A model generated the notes under the pieces. It searched no databases and was not told the origin of the DNA. It worked only from the letters and a program-made list of their open reading frames with translations. From JBHIER01 sp046760705 [NCBI: bacterium] (GTDB taxonomy: Bacteria; JBHIER01; G020348925), in NCBI GenBank assembly GCA_046760705.1, contig JBHIER010000002.1:1-26506 (forward strand): a DNA stretch of 26,506 nt. Reading direction: 5' to 3'. Below are positions 23,676 to 26,506 of the stretch, one piece after another; within the stretch, counting starts at the first letter, position 1; each line of letters opens with the position of its first letter. Both the position numbers and the translations under genes were made by a program.

Positions 23676-24496
23676 GCGAGTCGAGCAGGACAAAGTGTTG
23701 TTACCCTTCTTCTCAGGCTGGGGCTTGTCTTCGTGCCGGGCGCATCCTCCTCGCAATTCTGTGCATCTCAGCTCCTTACGGTCTTGTTTCTGCCGAGACT
23801 GCGGCAACCCGGCTTTTCAACAAGGCCAACCGACTCTACGAGGAGGGTAGATACGAAGAGGCTATTGCCGAATATGAGCAGATTGTCGATTCGGGAATTG
23901 ATAATGGATATGTGTATTATAACCTCGGCAATGCCTATTTTATGAACAAGCAATTGGGTCGGGCCATCCTCTCTTTCGAGCGGGCCAAGAGACTTTTGCC
24001 CAGAGATGAGGACGTCAGGGCAAATTTGGAATACGCCAAGCTATTGACGGTCGATAAGATTGAGACTCCTAAACCAGGCTGGATTGCTCAGTTGATTATC
24101 GGGCTCCACAACCTTTTCAGCCTTGTTGAAGTAACTGTTATCGTTTGGGTTCTCTACCTCATTCTCTGTACATTGGCAATCGTATTCATTCTGTCACGAG
24201 GCCAGATGGTGAGAAGCTTTGCGCTTCACGTTGGAAGCGTGGCTCTTGCGCTGCTGATCTTGACTGGGAGCTCTCTTTTTTTCAAGATTCGAGCAGCCGA
24301 ATCGGCCCAGCTTGGGGTGGTCATCTCTCCGAGGGTGGATGCGCGGAGCGGACCCGGGGACGAGTACACCAAAATGTTCACCATCCACGAGGGGACGGGG
24401 GTAAGGATCAGGCAGAGCCGGGAGGGCTGGTATCTCATCAGCGTCCCCGGCGGCATGGGCGGGTGGGTTGAAGAGAGTGCAGTGGAGCGAATCTAA
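23672..24496 (+). CDS. batE: BatE-like TPR and SH3-domain membrane protein
   Basis: After a signal segment (about 22-41) come two or three TPRs (LFNKANRLYEEGRYEEAIAE, YYNLGNAYFMNKQLGRAILS). Two membrane helices follow (about 150-172 and 186-204), then a C-terminal bacterial SH3 domain (about 215-274: SPRVDARSGPGDEYTKMFTI, GWYLISVPGGMGGWV). This is the BatE plan. The ATGA overlap with batD shows coupling, with GAGAGAAGG upstream. It ends the cluster; the next 640 bp contain only remnants and repeats, and I see no clear terminator. Confidence 0.9.
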   Translation: MSESSRTKCCYPSSQAGACLRAGRILLAILCISAPYGLVSAETAATRLFNKANRLYEEGRYEEAIAEYEQIVDSGIDNGYVYYNLGNAYFMNKQLGRAILSFERAKRLLPRDEDVRANLEYAKLLTVDKIETPKPGWIAQLIIGLHNLFSLVEVTVIVWVLYLILCTLAIVFILSRGQMVRSFALHVGSVALALLILTGSSLFFKIRAAESAQLGVVISPRVDARSGPGDEYTKMFTIHEGTGVRIRQSREGWYLISVPGGMGGWVEESAVERI

Positions 24497-24542
24497 CCGT
24501 TGAGGATGATCATTGTGATTTCCATAATACCTCTGATGCATC

Positions 24543-24571
24543 TTGACAATGGCGAGGGTATATTCTATCTT
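24543..24571 (+). promoter_or_regulatory. sigma70-like promoter downstream of batE
   Basis: TTGACA (24543-24548, perfect -35) and TATCTT (24566-24571) with 17-bp spacing, about 80 bp upstream of the DUF4160-like fragment. A hairpin GGCGC/GCGCC lies between, near 24631-24644. Confidence 0.45.
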
Positions 24572-24651
24572 ACAATAACTTGCAGTTAGTCGTGAAGTCG
24601 CGTAAGCTCGTCTGACTGCTTGGTCTTTAAGGCGCTCACGCGCCTAGTATA

Positions 24652-24770
24652 GTGGCCATCCAGAAAGCTGAAACGGCTGCCCAGTTTAAAGAGCGTGATC
24701 TCATTTTCTGGTTCCACAGCTACGATGCCCTTCATGAAGGCCGCAGCAGTGTGCATGTGGGCAAAGGTTC
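24652..24770 (+). pseudogene. truncated DUF4160-like fragment
   Basis: From GTG 24652 the frame reads AIQKAETAAQFKERDLIFWF, then HSYDALHEGRSSVHVGKGSQ. The S/D and VHVGKG elements resemble DUF4160, whose members carry a FYS..D....PHVHV core and often pair with DUF2442 genes. After about residue 40 the sequence changes abruptly into repeat DNA and the rest of the domain is missing. I read this as a gene cut by a repeat insertion or deletion. Family assignment is tentative. Confidence 0.4.
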
Positions 24771-24866
24771 GCAGGACGATTACATTACAATGTCACCCTC
24801 ATTCCGTACTTCTCACGGGAATTTCAATGACGGGACACGAAAAATGTTTTGCCAAAAGGTATCACA

Positions 24867-24889
24867 AAAAAGGTGTGAGGAACCTTTTT
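24867..24889. repeat. small palindrome of the aaaggtgtcaggaacct type
   Basis: AAAAAGGT (24867-24874) and ACCTTTTT (24882-24889) form a perfect 8-bp hairpin with loop gtgagga. A second, partial copy on the same strand (aaaaggtgtcaggaacc, 5792-5808) lies within the decayed gene at 5652-5891; one base differs. Both copies are close to the TGTCAT-type repeat. Confidence 0.5.
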
Positions 24890-24907
24890 GCTGACCGACG
24901 CCCCCCT

Positions 24908-25011
24908 TGTCATTGCCCGACTCGATCCTCCGATCAAGTCGGAGGATTCAATCCAGGGGTGGGGTGGCAGGGCAAAGGCCCTGGATCATCCGGTCAAGCC
25001 CGGTGATGACA
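24908..25011. repeat. dispersed palindromic repeat, full copy
   Basis: The element starts TGTCAT (24908-24913) and ends ATGACA (25006-25011). Inside are a perfect hairpin ATCCTCCGA/TCGGAGGAT (24925-24933, 24939-24947) and an imperfect ATCATCCGG/CCcGGTGAT hairpin (24985-25005). Both have the loop tcaag, identical to that of the copy at 5887-5909. The remainder of 24497-25136 holds no gene I can support apart from the fragment at 24652. Confidence 0.65.
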
Positions 25012-25136
25012 GAGAGGCTCATCACAGCAGTTACGCCCACAAAGAACCACTATATCTGCTCTGTGCATAATGCGGCATAAACGGGATATTCAGTTTGCAA
25101 ATAAGAGAAGAGAGTTTAGCCCAACCTCGTTTAGTG

Positions 25137-25710
25137 TTAGTCATAAATGTCCTTTTCTTTGCCATGTCTGCAAGCTATCGCGCTGATAATAATCTCCCGG
25201 AGAGCCCGTAAAGCATATTCGGGAATATCTTGCCTCTTGGGCCCAAACCGCTCTATGCCCCTAAAGGAGGCTACCTGCACCCGATCAGAAAAATAAGACA
25301 GTGTGTTTTCGATGATCCCCGGTAAAGTTCCTCCAATCTCTCTCGAGTCAAGGATATCACGAGTAACTCTGTCTGCTGGGTACTTCACAATTGAGACCCG
25401 GCTCTGGGCGATAAAGGGCGAGTTTCTCAAGCTCCATATTGTCCAGAGGAGACTTTTCGATCACCGTCGTTTCGAGCATCTTGCCTTCGGTGCTGAAGAC
25501 GGATTCATATTGGTGAGGGGCAGTAACGACAAAAACGGCCCTTCCCTCGCAGATCACTTCCTCCACCGAAATTCCCACTGCCGGGTCACAGCAATCGAGG
25601 CTCGCTGCCCTGTGGATATTGCCCAGCACTTCTTCCTTATTCGGAATTCTCGAAGGTCGGCGCGTTTTCTCATCAATGCCCACAATAATCCTTCCGGCAT
25701 CTTAGAGTAC
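25137..25710 (-). pseudogene. broken AlbA_2/Schlafen-type ATP-binding regulator
   Basis: Two overlapping minus-strand pieces in different frames are recognisable. The 5' piece (about 25357-25710, AGRIIVGIDEKTRRPSRIPN, then VICEGRAVFVVTAP) is the AlbA_2 (Schlafen) domain. The 3' piece (25137-25430, FIAQSRVSIVKYPADRVTRD, then RQDIPEYALRALREIIISAI) is the following segment leading into the HATPase-like domain. The join lacks the expected middle part, there is an in-frame TAA just upstream of the 5' piece, and the C-terminal ATPase domain is absent. An 11-bp direct repeat, agagtacgccc (25704-25714 and 25770-25780), lies at the 5' side. Clearly a decayed gene. Confidence 0.6.
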
Positions 25711-25942
25711 GCCCGAGCATTTTCCCAATCTATTTTCTCAGACCCAACCCAATATAGTTTCTCAGTTTGAGAGTACGCCCAAGAATATCCTCCACAGTCT
25801 CAGAGTCGCTCCGGTGCAAGCACTATTAACCGCGTCTGTCGGCAATCATTACACCAGTTCAGACTCTCACCGGGTTGCTGCTCTATCCCGCAGGAACGGC
25901 TTGATAGATAACTGGACGCTACCAATTTAATTCGCAAGCTGC

Positions 25943-26506
25943 CTAAAGGTTATATTTCTTCACTTTGTAGCGCATAGTTCGCAGGCTGATGCCCAGCACC
26001 TTCGCCGCCTTTGTCCGGTTTCCATCGGTCTTTCTGAGAGCTTCCTGGATGATCGTCTTCTCAGCTAAATCCATCTTTTCGTTGTATGAACCCTCTAACT
26101 CGCTCACCCTGACAGATTCTCCCTCCCTCGATGTCCCTGAAGCAACGTTGAAGGGGAGATGCTCGGGTAAGATTGTGTCTCCTTCACCCATGACTACCGC
26201 GTTCTCTATGGCGTGCTCCAATTCCCGGACGTTTCCAAGCCAGTGATAGTTCAGACAGATATCGATCAGGCCCCTGGATATCTTCTTGGGTGGAATGTTG
26301 GCCTCCGCAGAGTATCTGTTCACGAAATGTTGAATTAACAGGGGGATGTCCTCACGCCTTTCCCGCAGAGGGGGAAGAAGGATGGTAATGACATTGAGTC
26401 GGTAATAGAGGTCTTCACGAAATGTGCCTTCTGTCAGGGCCTTCTCCAGATCCTTGTTCGTACTGGCCATGACCCTCACGTCAATGGGGATCACTTTTGT
26501 TCCTCC
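25943..26506 (-). CDS. sigma54-dependent NtrC-family response regulator, 3' part
   Basis: 187 codons are visible; the frame runs off the window edge (first residues GGTKVIPIDVRVMAST). The second half of the sigma54 AAA+ domain is clear: FREDLYYRLNVITILLPPLR, ERREDIPLLIQHF, and WLGNVRELEHAIENAVVMGE, with Leu where Pro is usual in WPGNVREL. A Fis-type helix-turn-helix ends the protein (IIQEALRKTDGNRTKAAKVL, GISLRTMRYKVKKYNL). Such activators open sigma54 promoters on receipt of a signal, usually from a histidine kinase. The N-terminal receiver or sensor domain lies outside the window. Nothing ties it to the Bat cluster. Confidence 0.93.
   Translation of the reverse strand, partial: GGTKVIPIDVRVMASTNKDLEKALTEGTFREDLYYRLNVITILLPPLRERREDIPLLIQHFVNRYSAEANIPPKKISRGLIDICLNYHWLGNVRELEHAIENAVVMGEGDTILPEHLPFNVASGTSREGESVRVSELEGSYNEKMDLAEKTIIQEALRKTDGNRTKAAKVLGISLRTMRYKVKKYNL

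Overview
The window is from a Gram-negative-type bacterium of moderate GC. It has a lipobox lipoprotein, periplasm-facing BatD, BatE and parvulin proteins, and Gld-type ABC components. The gene mix (Bat/MoxR operon, Gld-like ABC transporter with DUF4340, short QueF, DUF4097 next to an ECF sigma/anti-sigma pair) suits the FCB superphylum or a neighbouring candidate phylum. That placement is inference; no marker in the window fixes the taxon. I see no rRNA, tRNA, CRISPR array or intact insertion sequence.

Left part (1-8272). A short coding remnant precedes thrS, whose frame is broken near codon 540 by a redundant 26-nt unit. Next comes an ECF sigma factor lacking a recognisable N-terminus, its zinc-finger anti-sigma partner, and a secreted DUF4097 beta-solenoid whose coils alternate between two types. 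A small accessory patch on the minus strand (DUF4926, a decayed partner gene, palindromic repeats) separates these from queF, which has a plausible promoter and a good intrinsic terminator. A TPR lipoprotein and a short BatD-like membrane protein follow.

Central cluster (8654-24496). Thirteen plus-strand genes, mostly tightly spaced or overlapping, read: MoxR ATPase, DUF58 protein, membrane-anchored TPR/parvulin isomerase, Gld-type ABC ATPase, permease and GldG-like subunit, a protein with four DUF4340 units, a second short BatD-like protein, a secreted retropepsin-like protease, then BatA, BatB, BatC, BatD and BatE. In effect a Gld-type ABC exporter module sits inside a MoxR/Bat operon. Three BatD-like proteins, counting the one at 7319, share a cytosolic tail. 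I infer a single envelope machine: ATPases and ABC motor inside, vWA and BatD proteins in the membrane, and TPR, parvulin, protease and SH3 domains handling periplasmic substrates. The substrate is unknown.

Right part (24497-26506). This is a degraded accessory region: a sigma70-like promoter before a truncated DUF4160-like fragment, two families of palindromic repeat, and a broken AlbA_2/Schlafen-type gene. The 3' part of a sigma54-dependent NtrC-family regulator runs off the window edge on the minus strand.
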